NCBI RefSeq assembly: GCF_014268275.3
Contig: NZ_CP077084.1
Coordinates: 124,001-188,000, forward strand
Reading direction: 5' to 3'
DNA: 64,000 nucleotides
From: Pseudomonas tritici
GTDB taxonomy: Bacteria; Pseudomonadota; Gammaproteobacteria; Pseudomonadales; Pseudomonadaceae
In this document: positions 17,813 to 27,433 of the stretch, piece by piece
How the letters are laid out: each line of letters starts with the position of its first letter
Position numbering within the stretch: position 1 is the stretch's first letter
Made by a program: the position numbers and the translations under genes
The notes under the pieces: model-generated
Database searches by the model: none
The model's input: the letters and a program-made list of their open reading frames with translations, nothing else
Told to the model about the DNA's origin: nothing

Positions 17813-18844
17813 TCAGTAGTGCCAGCACTTGTCGAAGTGCGCGCACACATCAAAGCGCTGATCCAACTGCCCCATGCGCGCCAGGTGATGGTTGAGCACT
17901 TCAATCATCACTGACTTGCGAGTGTTGGTGTAATAGGCCGTCATCACCTTGTCGTTCGCCGCCACAAGATCGCGCGTAGCGTTGTCCGTCGGGTTCAGCC
18001 ATTGCTCCAACACGGCGTCCTCGGTGACGCTTAGTCGATAGCGAAAAACCTCTACATAGAGGCCCATCGTCCGCGCCTCTTGCGCCGCCGCCTCTTCATT
18101 CAGCAGTGTGAAATTCTGCCGATATTGAGTCCAGTAGGCTTCTGGCAACGTGAACGAGCCCATTGCCGCCTTACGCTTGGCAATCTGCGCTTCAAGCGAC
18201 GTGGGTGTCGACGGCGGCTCGACGGGTGTGTCCGGGTTCATCATCTTGAACAACTGCACGTTGGTGTCGACGATGGTGTTGATCAGCGCAGCGCGCTTGG
18301 GCGTTTCCGGAATCTGCTTGGGGAACATCGGCGTGCTGCCGGCGCACGCTTGCAGCGGGGTTTCGATCATCGGCTGCGGAATGCGCTCGTCTTTACCGTT
18401 GAAGCGTTGCAGGCGTTGGAAGGTCGTGATGCAACTGCCCCCCGCCACGTCGAACGTCACTTCATATTCCTTGCCCGCTTCCGGTGTGAAGCTGATCGCC
18501 TTGGCACACACATAGCCGCCGCCATTGGTGTTGATGCGCATGAATAGCGGCTTGCCAGGCGCCAGCTTCACTTCCAGCAGGCCACGGGCTTTTTCCGGCG
18601 GCGGCACGATCATGCCAACCCGACGCTTGGTGTCGGTCATCAGGGAGTTGTTGAGCATGCCGGTGGTGCGGCCTGCGCAGTGCTGCGCGTCGAAGAAGTC
18701 GAGCGTGGAATTTTGGGTATTGGAGACGAATCGCAACTTGGCGGCATCGGGTTCGGTGGCGTCCGGGTAGCTACCGTTGATGCTGCAAGCGCTGAGCAGC
18801 GAAACCAGGCTTAGCGCGGAAAAAGCCCGTAGGAAATGCGACAT
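17813..18844 (-). CDS. Lipoprotein of unknown function
   Basis: A 343-residue protein with a lipoprotein signal peptide and lipobox 'LLSAC' (lipidated Cys near residue 20), so it is anchored in the envelope. Residues about 35-160 contain several strand-like stretches and Cys pairs; the C-terminal half is helical. I do not recognise a characterised family. Convergent with the thioesterase gene three bases away. Confidence 0.75.
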   Translation of the reverse strand: MSHFLRAFSALSLVSLLSACSINGSYPDATEPDAAKLRFVSNTQNSTLDFFDAQHCAGRTTGMLNNSLMTDTKRRVGMIVPPPEKARGLLEVKLAPGKPLFMRINTNGGGYVCAKAISFTPEAGKEYEVTFDVAGGSCITTFQRLQRFNGKDERIPQPMIETPLQACAGSTPMFPKQIPETPKRAALINTIVDTNVQLFKMMNPDTPVEPPSTPTSLEAQIAKRKAAMGSFTLPEAYWTQYRQNFTLLNEEAAAQEARTMGLYVEVFRYRLSVTEDAVLEQWLNPTDNATRDLVAANDKVMTAYYTNTRKSVMIEVLNHHLARMGQLDQRFDVCAHFDKCWHY

Positions 18845-18926
18845 GGTTCTTCCTTGAAAAGCACAGGGGACAAAGAGGCGCCTGATAGTACCGGACGCCC
18901 TTTGCCTGGCTCAATCAGGAATGTTC

Positions 18927-19799
18927 CTACAGGCCGATGGCGGTGGCTTCAAAACGCACCCGAGGATGGGCGATGCGATCCTGGGCGCGCACCAGCTCCA
19001 GCTCGTAACTGGCGCAAGCCTGGGTCTCCAGCAGCACTTCATGCACCGCTGCGGCGGTGAACTCAAAGGCGGCCAGCAGGCTATCGCCCAACAACACGCG
19101 CGCCAGGAACAGCCCCGAGGTCAAATCGCCAACGCCCACTGGCTGACGCGGAAACGCCAGCAGCGGTCGGCGCAGGTGCCAGCTGCCTTCGGCGGTCACC
19201 AGCAGCATCTCGAAACCATCCGGCAGCTTACCGGGGTAATCCAAATGCTTGACCAATACTGCCTTCGGCCCGCGCGCCAGCAACGCTTTGGCCATGGCCA
19301 GGCAATCGAACAACGATTGCGGCTTGCGCCCGGCAAAGCTGTCCAGCTCCAACTGGTTGGGGCACAGGAAGTCAGCCATGGCCGCGGCTTCGTCCAGCAG
19401 GAAATCGCTGACTTCCTGGGGCACGATGCAGCCTTTCTCCGGATGGCCCATCACCGGGTCGCACAAATACAGGGCTTTGGGGTTGAGGGCCTTGATGCGC
19501 GCCACGCCGGTGAGGATCGCCCGGCCCTGGTCCGCGCTGCCGAGGTAGCCGGACAGCACGGCGTCGCAGTTGCCCAGCTCGCCGATCGCGGCAATGCCTT
19601 CCACCAGCGCCGGAATCTGCTGCGGCGCCAACACTTCGCCCGCCCACTGGCCATACTGCGTATGGTTAGAGAACTGCACTGTGTTCAATGGCCAGACGTT
19701 CACCCCAACCCGCTGCATGGGGAACACGGCGGCGCTGTTTCCGGCGTGGCCAAAGACCACATGAGACTGGATCGCAAGCAGATGAGGTGTGCGTTTCAT
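18927..19799 (-). CDS. pdxY: Pyridoxal kinase PdxY
   Basis: A 290-residue ribokinase-fold kinase phosphorylating pyridoxal in the vitamin B6 salvage pathway. Seen motifs: N-terminal '[22 protein letters not shown]', '[12 protein letters not shown]', 'YLCDPVMGH', and the ATP/catalytic '[11 protein letters not shown]' with the catalytic Asp. Length and order match PdxY rather than PdxK. Confidence 0.93.
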   Translation of the reverse strand: MKRTPHLLAIQSHVVFGHAGNSAAVFPMQRVGVNVWPLNTVQFSNHTQYGQWAGEVLAPQQIPALVEGIAAIGELGNCDAVLSGYLGSADQGRAILTGVARIKALNPKALYLCDPVMGHPEKGCIVPQEVSDFLLDEAAAMADFLCPNQLELDSFAGRKPQSLFDCLAMAKALLARGPKAVLVKHLDYPGKLPDGFEMLLVTAEGSWHLRRPLLAFPRQPVGVGDLTSGLFLARVLLGDSLLAAFEFTAAAVHEVLLETQACASYELELVRAQDRIAHPRVRFEATAIGL

Positions 19800-19915
19800 G
19801 CAGGGGATTCCGTCAAGCCGTTGAAATTCTGGGCGCGCAGTATGCGACTAAACACGGCCTATACGACAGACCGGCGACACAGTTAAGCTGCTCTCACTTT
19901 GTTGGAGTTCATCGC

Positions 19916-20311
19916 ATGCTGACCCTGGGAAACATCTTCGTGTTGATGCTGCTGGCGACCGGCGCCGCCTGGGTGTGGCACAACCACGGCTTGCGCGAAC
20001 GGGCGCTGGAGCGGGTCAAGCAGCATTGCGCCAAGCTCGACATCGAACTATTGGACGGCGCGGTGGCGCTCAAACGCATCGGTTTTGTGAAGGATGCCAA
20101 CGGTCGACGGCGCCTGGCACGTATCTACAATTTCGAATTCACCGTAACCGGGGAAACCCGCCATCCTGGGACGATTACCCAATTTGGTGCCCACAGTGCA
20201 CAGATCGAACTGGCACCCTACCCGTTCGAGATCAAGACGCCGCTGCCCAGTGCCGAGGTGATCGAATTGAGCCAGTGGCGCCAAGACCACGGCACCAAGA
20301 ACCGTCAGTGA
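19916..20311 (+). CDS. DUF3301 domain protein
   Basis: A 131-residue protein: one N-terminal membrane segment ('LGNIFVLMLLATGAAWVW'), then a cytoplasmic basic domain with 'LRERALERVKQHCAKLDIELLDGAVALK'. This matches the small gammaproteobacterial DUF3301 family, function unknown. GGAG eight bases before the ATG supports the start. Its last seven bases overlap the end of the convergent CobW gene. Confidence 0.8.
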   Translation: MLTLGNIFVLMLLATGAAWVWHNHGLRERALERVKQHCAKLDIELLDGAVALKRIGFVKDANGRRRLARIYNFEFTVTGETRHPGTITQFGAHSAQIELAPYPFEIKTPLPSAEVIELSQWRQDHGTKNRQ

Positions 20312-21276
20312 CGGCAGGCCGCCAATGCAGCCTGCAACGCGGCCAAGTCTTGTGGCTCGCTGAAAATCAACTCGATCCGCGAATCACGACGCCACTCACT
20401 GGGTTGCCAGGCGAGCGGGCTGTTATCCACAGCGTTGGCGGAAACCCAACCTTCTGCGCTGTGGATAACCAGCTTGGCGCGACGCCATTCAAGGTGTGTG
20501 AGCCATTGATACAGCCGCTGCGCATCGAATTGCTGGCTCGGGTGCCAGCGCCAGCCAACACTCCAGTCGCCCTCTTGGGCTTGGCTGAGGCAGATCGGTA
20601 ACGTGGGATCGCTCCAGATGGCCGGGATTTGCGCGAGGCCTTTTTGCACTGCGAAGTTATCCACAGCGCGGCTCGCGTGTTCGTGCAGGCCTGGCAACTG
20701 CTCAAGAGGCAGCTGGGCCTGGCGCGTCCAGTAAAGCGGACATTCCGGTAACAATTGCTCAATCGCCTGGCGCTGTGCGGCGTCCAGCGCTTCATCCTTG
20801 TTCAATACCAGCAGTCCTGCATGGGCCAGCGCTTCCTGTTGCGCTGTTGGTAAGGGTTTGCCTGCCGCCAGGGCCTGCGCATCCAACACCATCACGCAAG
20901 GCTGAACGGCCAGCACCTCCTGCCACGGCGCTGCGCGCAGTTGCTTGAGCAATTGCGCCGGATGGCCCAGGCCCGACGGTTCGATAAACAGCCGATCAGG
21001 CTTGGCCTTGCGCAACAAGCGACCAAGTCCTACCTGAAACGGGGCTCCATTCACACAGCACAGACAGCCTCCGGCGACTTCGCCCAGGGCAATGCCGTCG
21101 TCATCCTGAGTGAGCAAGGCGGCGTCCAGGCCGATCTGCCCGAACTCATTGATCAGCACGGCCCAACGCTCGTGTACCGGACGCTGGGCGAGCAGGTGCT
21201 TGATGAGGCTGGTCTTGCCGGCGCCCAGGGGCCCGGCAATCACGTGGGTAGGAATGTTCTGCAGCATGAGGGGCAT
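20305..21276 (-). CDS. COG0523/CobW-type GTPase, zinc-linked (second copy)
   Basis: A 323-residue P-loop GTPase of the G3E family. Walker A 'GPLGAGKTSLIKHLL', the metal motif 'GGCLCC' (Cys-x-Cys-Cys) and 'LNKDEAL' for guanine are visible, with a shorter CobW C-terminal domain. Members deliver metal to client proteins in a GTP-dependent way. It is the last gene of a Zur-box-controlled operon (ZigA-like, DUF1826, this gene), 34 bases after DUF1826, so a zinc-starvation role is likely. Its client is unknown. Confidence 0.85.
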   Translation of the reverse strand: MPLMLQNIPTHVIAGPLGAGKTSLIKHLLAQRPVHERWAVLINEFGQIGLDAALLTQDDDGIALGEVAGGCLCCVNGAPFQVGLGRLLRKAKPDRLFIEPSGLGHPAQLLKQLRAAPWQEVLAVQPCVMVLDAQALAAGKPLPTAQQEALAHAGLLVLNKDEALDAAQRQAIEQLLPECPLYWTRQAQLPLEQLPGLHEHASRAVDNFAVQKGLAQIPAIWSDPTLPICLSQAQEGDWSVGWRWHPSQQFDAQRLYQWLTHLEWRRAKLVIHSAEGWVSANAVDNSPLAWQPSEWRRDSRIELIFSEPQDLAALQAALAACRH

Positions 21277-21310
21277 CGTTCGGACCGTGTAGAGCGTTGA
21301 TCCTACGCGG

Positions 21311-21955
21311 TTATGCGAGCCAATCCAGTGTCAGGATCAAGCGGCGTTCATCGGCTTTGAGGGCTGGCGAGCGGTGAATCAAACCGTGGCCTTCGTTGCC
21401 ATGCCATTTGGTGCCCTTGAGCAGGGCGACTTCGCCGCAGTGGATCTGTTCGATACGCTCGCTGGGCTCCGCGTCCGGTTGGCTCAGCTGGCGACGCTCC
21501 ATCACGCCTTCGCGCAACCACTGGCTGCCGATGCCGGCATAGGTGGTGATCAGCCGCACCGGCACATGATCGACGTGAAAACGCGGGCACATGGCCTTGT
21601 CCAACAGTCGCAGCCGCACACCAATGCGCTTGGCACCCAGTAAGCAGGCAAACGCGCTGACCAGCCACGATACATCGGCGACAAAGCCTTCATAGCCTTC
21701 AAGATCGCGGCAACTGGACGCCAAGCCCTGCAAGTTGGGCAGGGCGTCTTCGTTGTTGAGCTCGATGACCATGGAATCGGCCAGCGGCTCATTGAGCGCC
21801 ACCAGCAAGGCGCCGAACTCAGCGATGTGCAGCGGCAATTGGCGCTGCCACAACGCTAGGTTCACGCCGTCTTCGAGAATGTCAGAGAGCGCCAGCGGCG
21901 TTTCACCAAAGACCTGGCGAATCACGGGCCGCAGGGGAGTCACCGGGGCCAGCAT
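21311..21955 (-). CDS. DUF1826 domain protein
   Basis: A 214-residue protein with His-rich conserved spots ('CPRFHVDHVPVRLITTYAG', 'WHGNEGHGLIHRSP') that resemble the metal site of a cupin or 2-oxoglutarate oxygenase, but no characterised activity is known to me. Its start overlaps the ZigA-like stop by one base (TGATG), so it is translationally coupled. DUF1826 genes commonly sit in zinc-starvation clusters next to COG0523 GTPases. Confidence 0.8.
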   Translation of the reverse strand: MLAPVTPLRPVIRQVFGETPLALSDILEDGVNLALWQRQLPLHIAEFGALLVALNEPLADSMVIELNNEDALPNLQGLASSCRDLEGYEGFVADVSWLVSAFACLLGAKRIGVRLRLLDKAMCPRFHVDHVPVRLITTYAGIGSQWLREGVMERRQLSQPDAEPSERIEQIHCGEVALLKGTKWHGNEGHGLIHRSPALKADERRLILTLDWLA

Positions 21956-23163
21956 CAGGCGGCTGCCTCTTCATACCAAGGGCCAAAGGGATCGGCCAGC
22001 AGGCGCCAACCTTCGACGCCCAGGGCCATTTCTTCATCGTTGAGCAGGCAGGCGTCCAACTCGACGCGCATCAAGGCGAAATCAATGTTCTGCCCGATAA
22101 ACACCAGTTCCTGGCGACAATCGCCGGTGCTCAGTTGCCAGTTACCCATGATCGCCGCGACGCTTTCTTCGTCCTGCGGCCACTGGCTTTTCGGCACAAA
22201 GCGCCACCAGCGGCCGGCAAAACCATGGCGCATCAAGCCGCCGGCCTGGGACCAACTGCCTGCATCCTGGTGCTTGCTGGCCAGCCAGAAAAAGCCCTTG
22301 GAGCGCAGCAGTTTGCCGTTAACCCAGGGCCGGTCGATAAAGTCGAAAAACCGCTGCGGATGAAAGGGGCGGCGCGCACGGTAAGCGGTGGAAGCAATGC
22401 CGTACTCTTCGGTTTCCGGCACGTGTTCTCCGCGCAATTCCTGCAACCAGCCCGGGGCTTGGGCGGCGCGTTCAAAGTCGAAACGCCCGGTGTTGAGGAT
22501 CTTGTGCAGCGGCACTTCGCCCATGACCATCGGGATGATTTCCGCCTGGGCATTAAGACGCTCGAGGATCGCTATCAACTCTTCGCGTTCGCGGCTGCTG
22601 ATCAGGTCGATCTTGCTGATGAGGATCACGTCGGCGAATTCGATCTGCTCGATCAGCAGGTCGGTGATGGAGCGTTCGTCTTCTTCACCGAGGGTTTCGC
22701 CGCGTGAGGCCAGGCTTTCAGCGGCCTGATAGTCGAGCAGGAAGTTCATCCCGTCGACCACGGTAACCATGGTGTCCAGGCGCGCGATGTCGGTCAGGCT
22801 TTGTTCGTTTTCATCACGAAAAGTGAAGGTTTCGGCCACGGGCAACGGTTCGGAGATGCCGGTGGATTCGATTAGCAGGTAATCGAACCGACCTTCCTTG
22901 GCGAGCTTTCCGACTTCTTCCAGCAAGTCTTCCCGCAAGGTGCAGCAGATGCAGCCGTTGCTCATTTCCACCAGCTTTTCTTCGGCGCGGTTGAGCGTGA
23001 CGTCGCGCTGGACTTCGCTGCCGTCGATGTTGATTTCGCTCATGTCGTTAACGATCACCGCCACCCGCAGGTTCTCACGGTTGCGAAGGACGTAGTTGAG
23101 CAGCGTGCTTTTACCGGCGCCGAGAAAGCCGGACAACACAGTAACGGGGAGACGATTGGGCAT
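21955..23163 (-). CDS. COG0523 zinc-starvation GTPase (ZigA-like)
   Basis: A 402-residue G3E GTPase with Walker A '[15 protein letters not shown]', the metal motif '[16 protein letters not shown]', switch '[10 protein letters not shown]', 'SKIDLI', and a full CobW C-terminal domain ('[13 protein letters not shown]'). The start at 23163 gives the family opening [12 protein letters not shown]. It is the first gene after a perfect Zur box 49 bases upstream. This matches the family called ZigA/ZagA, thought to move scarce zinc to important enzymes. Confidence 0.9.
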   Translation of the reverse strand: MPNRLPVTVLSGFLGAGKSTLLNYVLRNRENLRVAVIVNDMSEINIDGSEVQRDVTLNRAEEKLVEMSNGCICCTLREDLLEEVGKLAKEGRFDYLLIESTGISEPLPVAETFTFRDENEQSLTDIARLDTMVTVVDGMNFLLDYQAAESLASRGETLGEEDERSITDLLIEQIEFADVILISKIDLISSREREELIAILERLNAQAEIIPMVMGEVPLHKILNTGRFDFERAAQAPGWLQELRGEHVPETEEYGIASTAYRARRPFHPQRFFDFIDRPWVNGKLLRSKGFFWLASKHQDAGSWSQAGGLMRHGFAGRWWRFVPKSQWPQDEESVAAIMGNWQLSTGDCRQELVFIGQNIDFALMRVELDACLLNDEEMALGVEGWRLLADPFGPWYEEAAA

Positions 23164-23211
23164 CAGGACATTCTCATCAGGCCGCCCGGTCAAGCCAGGC
23201 TGTATTTTTAT

Positions 23212-23224
23212 GTTATAGTATAAC
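23212..23224. promoter_or_regulatory. Zur box between the ZigA-like gene and the small secreted protein
   Basis: GTTATAGTATAAC is a perfect palindrome and a textbook Zur site. It lies 49 bases before the ZigA-like start and 82 bases before the divergent small gene, so it may repress both when zinc is sufficient. Confidence 0.9.
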
Positions 23225-23305
23225 AATACAAATAAGCCAATCCTGTCTTGCTTGCCACGACGAAGGGCGCAATGCTTGAACACTTTCCCACCCTTGAGAA
23301 ACCCG

Positions 23306-23674
23306 ATGAAATACTTGGTGTGCGCCCTGTTATTGGTGGCGGTAGGAACTGCCTGCGCCCAAGCGCCGAGCCTGCTGGCCAACTGCACGCGCAGCGCCAA
23401 CCTGCTGGCCTGCGTCGACCCATTGGGTAACGCCTACAGCGTAGCGACAGTCGGCAGCACCACGTACTTGCGCGGGTACGAGGTAATCGGCAAACGCTAT
23501 TGGGCACAGACCAACAGCCGATACGGGCAACTGACGTTCTTTACCGGGTTGGCATCGGACGGTGAGGCATGGGTCGGCTACACGCGGCGCGTGGGCTGGA
23601 CCACCCTCAACCGGTTTTCCAGTTCGGGCGGCGCCAGCGCCAAATTCACCTGCAGCCGCATGACCGGCTGTTAG
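23306..23674 (+). CDS. Small secreted protein of unknown function
   Basis: A 122-residue protein with a signal peptide ('[19 protein letters not shown]'; cleavage near Ala-Gln-Ala). The mature part is rich in Ser, Thr, Gly, Tyr and Trp and contains four Cys, two near the start and two at the very end, which could form disulfides. I do not recognise a characterised family. It is divergent from the ZigA-like gene across a shared Zur box and ends four bases inside the convergent amidase gene. A zinc-starvation role is inferred only from this position. Confidence 0.65.
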   Translation: MKYLVCALLLVAVGTACAQAPSLLANCTRSANLLACVDPLGNAYSVATVGSTTYLRGYEVIGKRYWAQTNSRYGQLTFFTGLASDGEAWVGYTRRVGWTTLNRFSSSGGASAKFTCSRMTGC

Positions 23675-24873
23675 ACCTGACCGTTCTTCTGCTCCTGCAC
23701 CCACGCCATGTAGCTGTTCATCGGTGGGTTCTTCTGGAAATACTTTTTCAGGCCTTCAAACAGACCATCCGCAACCGCCTGTTGATGGCGCGCGGTAACC
23801 AGGCGCGCGCTGTCCCTTGCATTGGAAATAAACCCGGTCTCTACCAGGATCGACGGCACGTCCGGTGACTTGAGCACCGCAAACCCAGCTTGTTCCACGC
23901 GCTTCTGATGCAGGCTGGTGATGCCTTCCAAGCTGCCCAAAATCGAACTGCCCAGCTGCAAGCTGGAGGCGATGGTGGCGTTCATCGACATGTCCAGAAT
24001 CACCCCGGCCAGCATCGGGTCCTTGTCCTTCAGATTGAGCAGACTGGTAGCCCCGAGCAAATCGGCGCCGTTCTCCCGTTGCGCCATGAATCGCGCCGTG
24101 GCTGAAGTGGCGCCGCCCTCGGACAAGGCATACACCGAAGCGCCCGATGCGGTGATGCGTGGCGCGGCATCCGCATGCACTGAGATGAACATATCGGCAT
24201 TGTGCTTGTGGGCGATTTCCACGCGCTTGCGCAGCGGTACGAAGAAGTCGTCGTTGCGCACCAGCTTCACGTCAAAGCCCTTTTCGCGCTTCAAGCGTTT
24301 GGCCAACAACTGGGCAATGGACAGCACCACGTCTTTCTCGCGCTGGCCTTTGGAGCCGACGGCGCCTGGGTCCTTGCCACCGTGGCCGGGGTCGACCACC
24401 ACGATGATGTCGCGCTTGGGGTGCGCCTTATCCACTAACGGCGCAGGTTCGGCGGCGATTTGTCGAGGCGCCTGGGTGGCGCTGGTCAGGTCCAGTACCA
24501 GGCGATGACCCTGGCCGTCCTGGGGCGGCAATAGAAAGCTGTTGAGCTGCATCGGCGCCGCCAGGTCCAGCACGATGCGCGTATCGCCTTTGCCGAAATG
24601 CCCGGAGCGGATTGAGGTGATCCCGCTGTTCTTCAACGCCAACTGAGTGAAATCACCACTGAGCCCGGCGCCGCTCAGGTCGATGATCACACGCTCCGGT
24701 GCGCTCAGGGTAAACGTCTTGTATTGCACCGGGCCGCTGAGGTCGAACACCAGCCGCAGCTTGTCGTCCGAGCGCCACAAGCGGGCGTTGCGTATCTGCG
24801 TGGCGTGGGCCGCAAACGGCAGCGTGAAAAGAGGGCTGGCCAAGAGCAGGTTCAGGAGCTGACGTCTGTGCAT
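23671..24873 (-). CDS. N-acetylmuramoyl-L-alanine amidase (AmiA/AmiC type)
   Basis: A 400-residue periplasmic enzyme: signal with a twin-arginine-like 'RRQLLNLLL', an AMIN domain (residues about 25-130) that targets peptidoglycan, and an Amidase_3 catalytic domain. Zinc ligands are seen as His in 'DPGHGGKDPGAVG', Glu in 'QREKDVVL', His in 'SVHADA', and the catalytic Glu in 'VETGFISN'. It cleaves the stem peptide from MurNAc. The 5' side faces a perfect Zur box shared with folE2, so this is a zinc-starvation paralogue of the housekeeping amidase. Confidence 0.9.
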   Translation of the reverse strand: MHRRQLLNLLLASPLFTLPFAAHATQIRNARLWRSDDKLRLVFDLSGPVQYKTFTLSAPERVIIDLSGAGLSGDFTQLALKNSGITSIRSGHFGKGDTRIVLDLAAPMQLNSFLLPPQDGQGHRLVLDLTSATQAPRQIAAEPAPLVDKAHPKRDIIVVVDPGHGGKDPGAVGSKGQREKDVVLSIAQLLAKRLKREKGFDVKLVRNDDFFVPLRKRVEIAHKHNADMFISVHADAAPRITASGASVYALSEGGATSATARFMAQRENGADLLGATSLLNLKDKDPMLAGVILDMSMNATIASSLQLGSSILGSLEGITSLHQKRVEQAGFAVLKSPDVPSILVETGFISNARDSARLVTARHQQAVADGLFEGLKKYFQKNPPMNSYMAWVQEQKNGQV

Positions 24874-24955
24874 ACGGATACCGCAAATGAAGGAGCGTCC
24901 CTACTCGACATGACTGAAAAAAGGCTGGAGCAGAAAAATCATCGTCGACTCAATA

Positions 24956-24968
24956 GTTATAATATAAC
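24956..24968. promoter_or_regulatory. Zur box between the amidase gene and folE2
   Basis: GTTATAATATAAC, a perfect palindromic Zur site, 32 bases before the chosen folE2 start and 83 bases before the amidase start. It can control both directions. Confidence 0.9.
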
Positions 24969-25000
24969 ATGTCTTTTTATTTCCAACGATGGACCTGCTC

Positions 25001-25891
25001 ATGAATGCGCTGACTCTGCCGGATATCGCCGCGCAGGCTTCACGCCAAGCCTTGCCACTCGATTGGGTGGGCATGTGCGGCATCGCGTTGCCGATCCTGA
25101 TCAACGGCCAGCACCTGACGGCCACCGCCGACGCTGGCGTGAGCCTGGACGATGGCAACGCCCGTGGCATTCATATGTCACGCCTGTACCTGGCGCTGGA
25201 GATGCTCGACCAGCAGTCTCTTACGCCTGCACATCTGCGTAATGTACTGCAGCGTTTTCTCGACAGTCATGAAGGTTTATCTAAGAACGCCTACCTGCGT
25301 ATCCACACCGATTTTCTGCTGAAACGCGCCGCCCTAGTCAGCCCCTTGGCTGGGTGGAAGCGCTACCCGATCAGCATCGAAGCGCGTCTCGAAAACCAGA
25401 TGTTCCACGTGGAACTAAAAATTGACGTTACTTATTCCTCGACGTGCCCGTGCTCCGCTGCCCTCGCCAGGCAGTTGATTCAGCAGCAGTTTCTCGAAGA
25501 TTTCGCCAACACTCCGTTGCGGCACGACGACGTGTTGACCTGGCTCGGCAGCGCCAACGGCATCGTCGCCACGCCCCACAGCCAGCGCAGCAATGCGCAA
25601 TTGCATGTTCAGCTGCAAGGCGAGCAATTACCTATTACAGAGTTGATCGATAAGGTCGAAGCCGCCCTCGGCACCGCCGTACAAACCGCTGTAAAACGTG
25701 CGGACGAACAAGCCTTCGCCCTGGCCAATGGGCAGAACCTGATGTTCTGCGAAGACGCCGCCCGCCGCCTGAACCTCGCCTTGAAACGCTCGGATGCCGT
25801 CAAAGCCTTCCACCTGAAAGTGATCCACGCCGAAAGCCTGCACGCGCACGATGCCGTGGCCGAAAGCCGCTGGACGAGAAACCCTGCATGA
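25001..25891 (+). CDS. folE2: GTP cyclohydrolase IB, zinc-independent
   Basis: A 296-residue FolE2 (COG1469) enzyme, making dihydroneopterin triphosphate from GTP for folate synthesis. It uses other metals in place of the zinc that FolE requires, which explains its Zur control. Conserved elements are 'LPDIAAQASRQALPLDWVGM', 'KNAYLRIHTDFLLKR' and the Cys motif 'STCPCSAALARQL'. The ATG at 25001 fits the family start MNALTLPDIA; one at 24989 would add four residues. It is the first gene of a six-gene operon, and its stop overlaps znuC (ATGA). Confidence 0.93.
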   Translation: MNALTLPDIAAQASRQALPLDWVGMCGIALPILINGQHLTATADAGVSLDDGNARGIHMSRLYLALEMLDQQSLTPAHLRNVLQRFLDSHEGLSKNAYLRIHTDFLLKRAALVSPLAGWKRYPISIEARLENQMFHVELKIDVTYSSTCPCSAALARQLIQQQFLEDFANTPLRHDDVLTWLGSANGIVATPHSQRSNAQLHVQLQGEQLPITELIDKVEAALGTAVQTAVKRADEQAFALANGQNLMFCEDAARRLNLALKRSDAVKAFHLKVIHAESLHAHDAVAESRWTRNPA

Positions 25892-26556
25892 TCACCTGCA
25901 CCGCTTTGCGCTGGGGCGCCCCAGGCCAACCACTGACGCCCGCCATAAACCTCACCCTGGAAAAAGGCAGCCTGACCGGCATCATCGGGGCCAACGGCAC
26001 CGGTAAAAGCAGCCTGCTCAAGGTTATCGCCGGCCTGCAAAAACCTCTGGCGGGCAAAGTCAGCGTGGACGTTCCACGCCGTGGCGGCCTGTCGTTCCTG
26101 CCCCAACAGCAACAGCTCGACCGCCAGTTCCCCATCAGCCTTCAAGAATTGGTCGCCGCCGGTTTCTGGGGCACTCAACTCTCCCCACAACAACGCAGCC
26201 AGCGCCTAGAGGCGGTATTGCAAGACTGGTGCCTCAGCGGCCTGGAGCACCGCCCGCTGATGGCCTTGTCCGGTGGCGAATTGCAGCGCGCCCTGCTCGC
26301 CCGTATGAGCCTGGCCGAAGCGCCCGTGTTGCTGCTCGACGAGCCTCACGCCGCCCTCGACGAAGAAGGCCAGGCACTGTGCTGGAAACACATCCACGCC
26401 TGGCACGCGCAAGGCCGCACGCTGATCGTCGTCTGCCATGACCTTGCATCCGTGCGCCAGCACACCCAGCAAGTGGTGCACATCAAAAGCACCGGCTGCG
26501 TGTTTGGTCCGAGCAAAGAGCTGATCCGCCCGCAGCCTCAGATGCAGGTGGCCTGA
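25888..26556 (+). CDS. znuC: Zinc ABC transporter ATPase
   Basis: A 222-residue ABC ATPase with Walker A 'GANGTGKSS', signature 'LSGGELQRALLAR' and Walker B 'VLLLDEPHAALDEEG', H-loop 'VVCHDL'. It energises uptake of zinc (or a related divalent metal). It lies between folE2 and the permease with four- and one-base overlaps, all under the Zur box upstream of folE2. This may be a second zinc importer in addition to a classical znu locus elsewhere; that cannot be seen here. Confidence 0.88.
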   Translation: MITCTALRWGAPGQPLTPAINLTLEKGSLTGIIGANGTGKSSLLKVIAGLQKPLAGKVSVDVPRRGGLSFLPQQQQLDRQFPISLQELVAAGFWGTQLSPQQRSQRLEAVLQDWCLSGLEHRPLMALSGGELQRALLARMSLAEAPVLLLDEPHAALDEEGQALCWKHIHAWHAQGRTLIVVCHDLASVRQHTQQVVHIKSTGCVFGPSKELIRPQPQMQVA

Positions 26557-27422
26557 TGCATTTCGCCGCCCACCTGTGGATGCCATTCGTTGATTTCGTG
26601 TTCATGCGTCGCGCCTTGATTGGCGGCCTGGTGCTCGCCTGCAGCACCGCACCGTTGGGCGTGTTTTTGATCCTGCGGCGCATGAGCCTGATCGGTGACG
26701 CCGTCGCCCACGGCATTCTGCCCGGCGCCGCGCTTGGGTTCTGGTTTGCCGGCCTCAGCCTGCCCGCCTTGACCATCGGTGGCCTCGGCGCGGGCCTTAG
26801 CATGGCTGGACTGTCCGCTTGGATCACCCGCCGCACCGGCCTGCGCGAAGACGCCAGCCTCGCCGCCCTCTACCCCATCTCGCTCGCCGCCGGCGTGCTG
26901 ATCCTCGGCATCGCCGGCAAGCGCCTGGACCTGCTGCACCTGCTGTTCGGCTCCGCCTTGGCCGTGGACCAAACCACCCTCACTGGCATGCTCTGGGTCA
27001 CAGGTTTCAGCGTGAGCGTCATGGCTGTGATCTACAAGCCGCTGCTGCTGGACACCCTCGACCCGCTGTTCCTGCAAACCATCAGTCGCCTCGGCCCCCT
27101 GGCTCACGGGCTGTTCCTGACCCTGGTGGTGCTGAACCTGGTGATCGGCTTCCAGGCCATCGGCGCCTTGATGGTGGTGGGCCTGATGATGTTGCCGGCC
27201 ATCGCTTCACGTTTCTGGAGCCGGCGCCTGCCCGTGCTGATCGCAGTATCGGCAGTACTGGGATGCGTGTCGGTGTGGCTGGGTTTGTTGCTGTCGTTCT
27301 ACTACTCGTTGCCCAGCGGCCCGGCCATCGTGCTGGTGGCGGGTGCCGGGTATCTGCTGTCCGTGGTTTTCGGTCCGGTGCACGGCTTGCTGCGCCGCCC
27401 GCCTTTGCTGTCATCCCAATGA
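26556..27422 (+). CDS. znuB: Zinc ABC transporter permease
   Basis: A 288-residue ABC-3 family permease with about eight or nine membrane segments ('ALIGGLVLACSTAPLGVFLILRR', 'GDAVAHGILPGAALGF', 'MVVGLMMLPAIASRFW'). Family members form metal-ion channels with ZnuC-like ATPases. ATG overlaps the znuC stop (TGATG). Metal inferred to be zinc from Zur control. Confidence 0.88.
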   Translation: MHFAAHLWMPFVDFVFMRRALIGGLVLACSTAPLGVFLILRRMSLIGDAVAHGILPGAALGFWFAGLSLPALTIGGLGAGLSMAGLSAWITRRTGLREDASLAALYPISLAAGVLILGIAGKRLDLLHLLFGSALAVDQTTLTGMLWVTGFSVSVMAVIYKPLLLDTLDPLFLQTISRLGPLAHGLFLTLVVLNLVIGFQAIGALMVVGLMMLPAIASRFWSRRLPVLIAVSAVLGCVSVWLGLLLSFYYSLPSGPAIVLVAGAGYLLSVVFGPVHGLLRRPPLLSSQ

Positions 27423-27433
27423 GGTGTTTCCCG

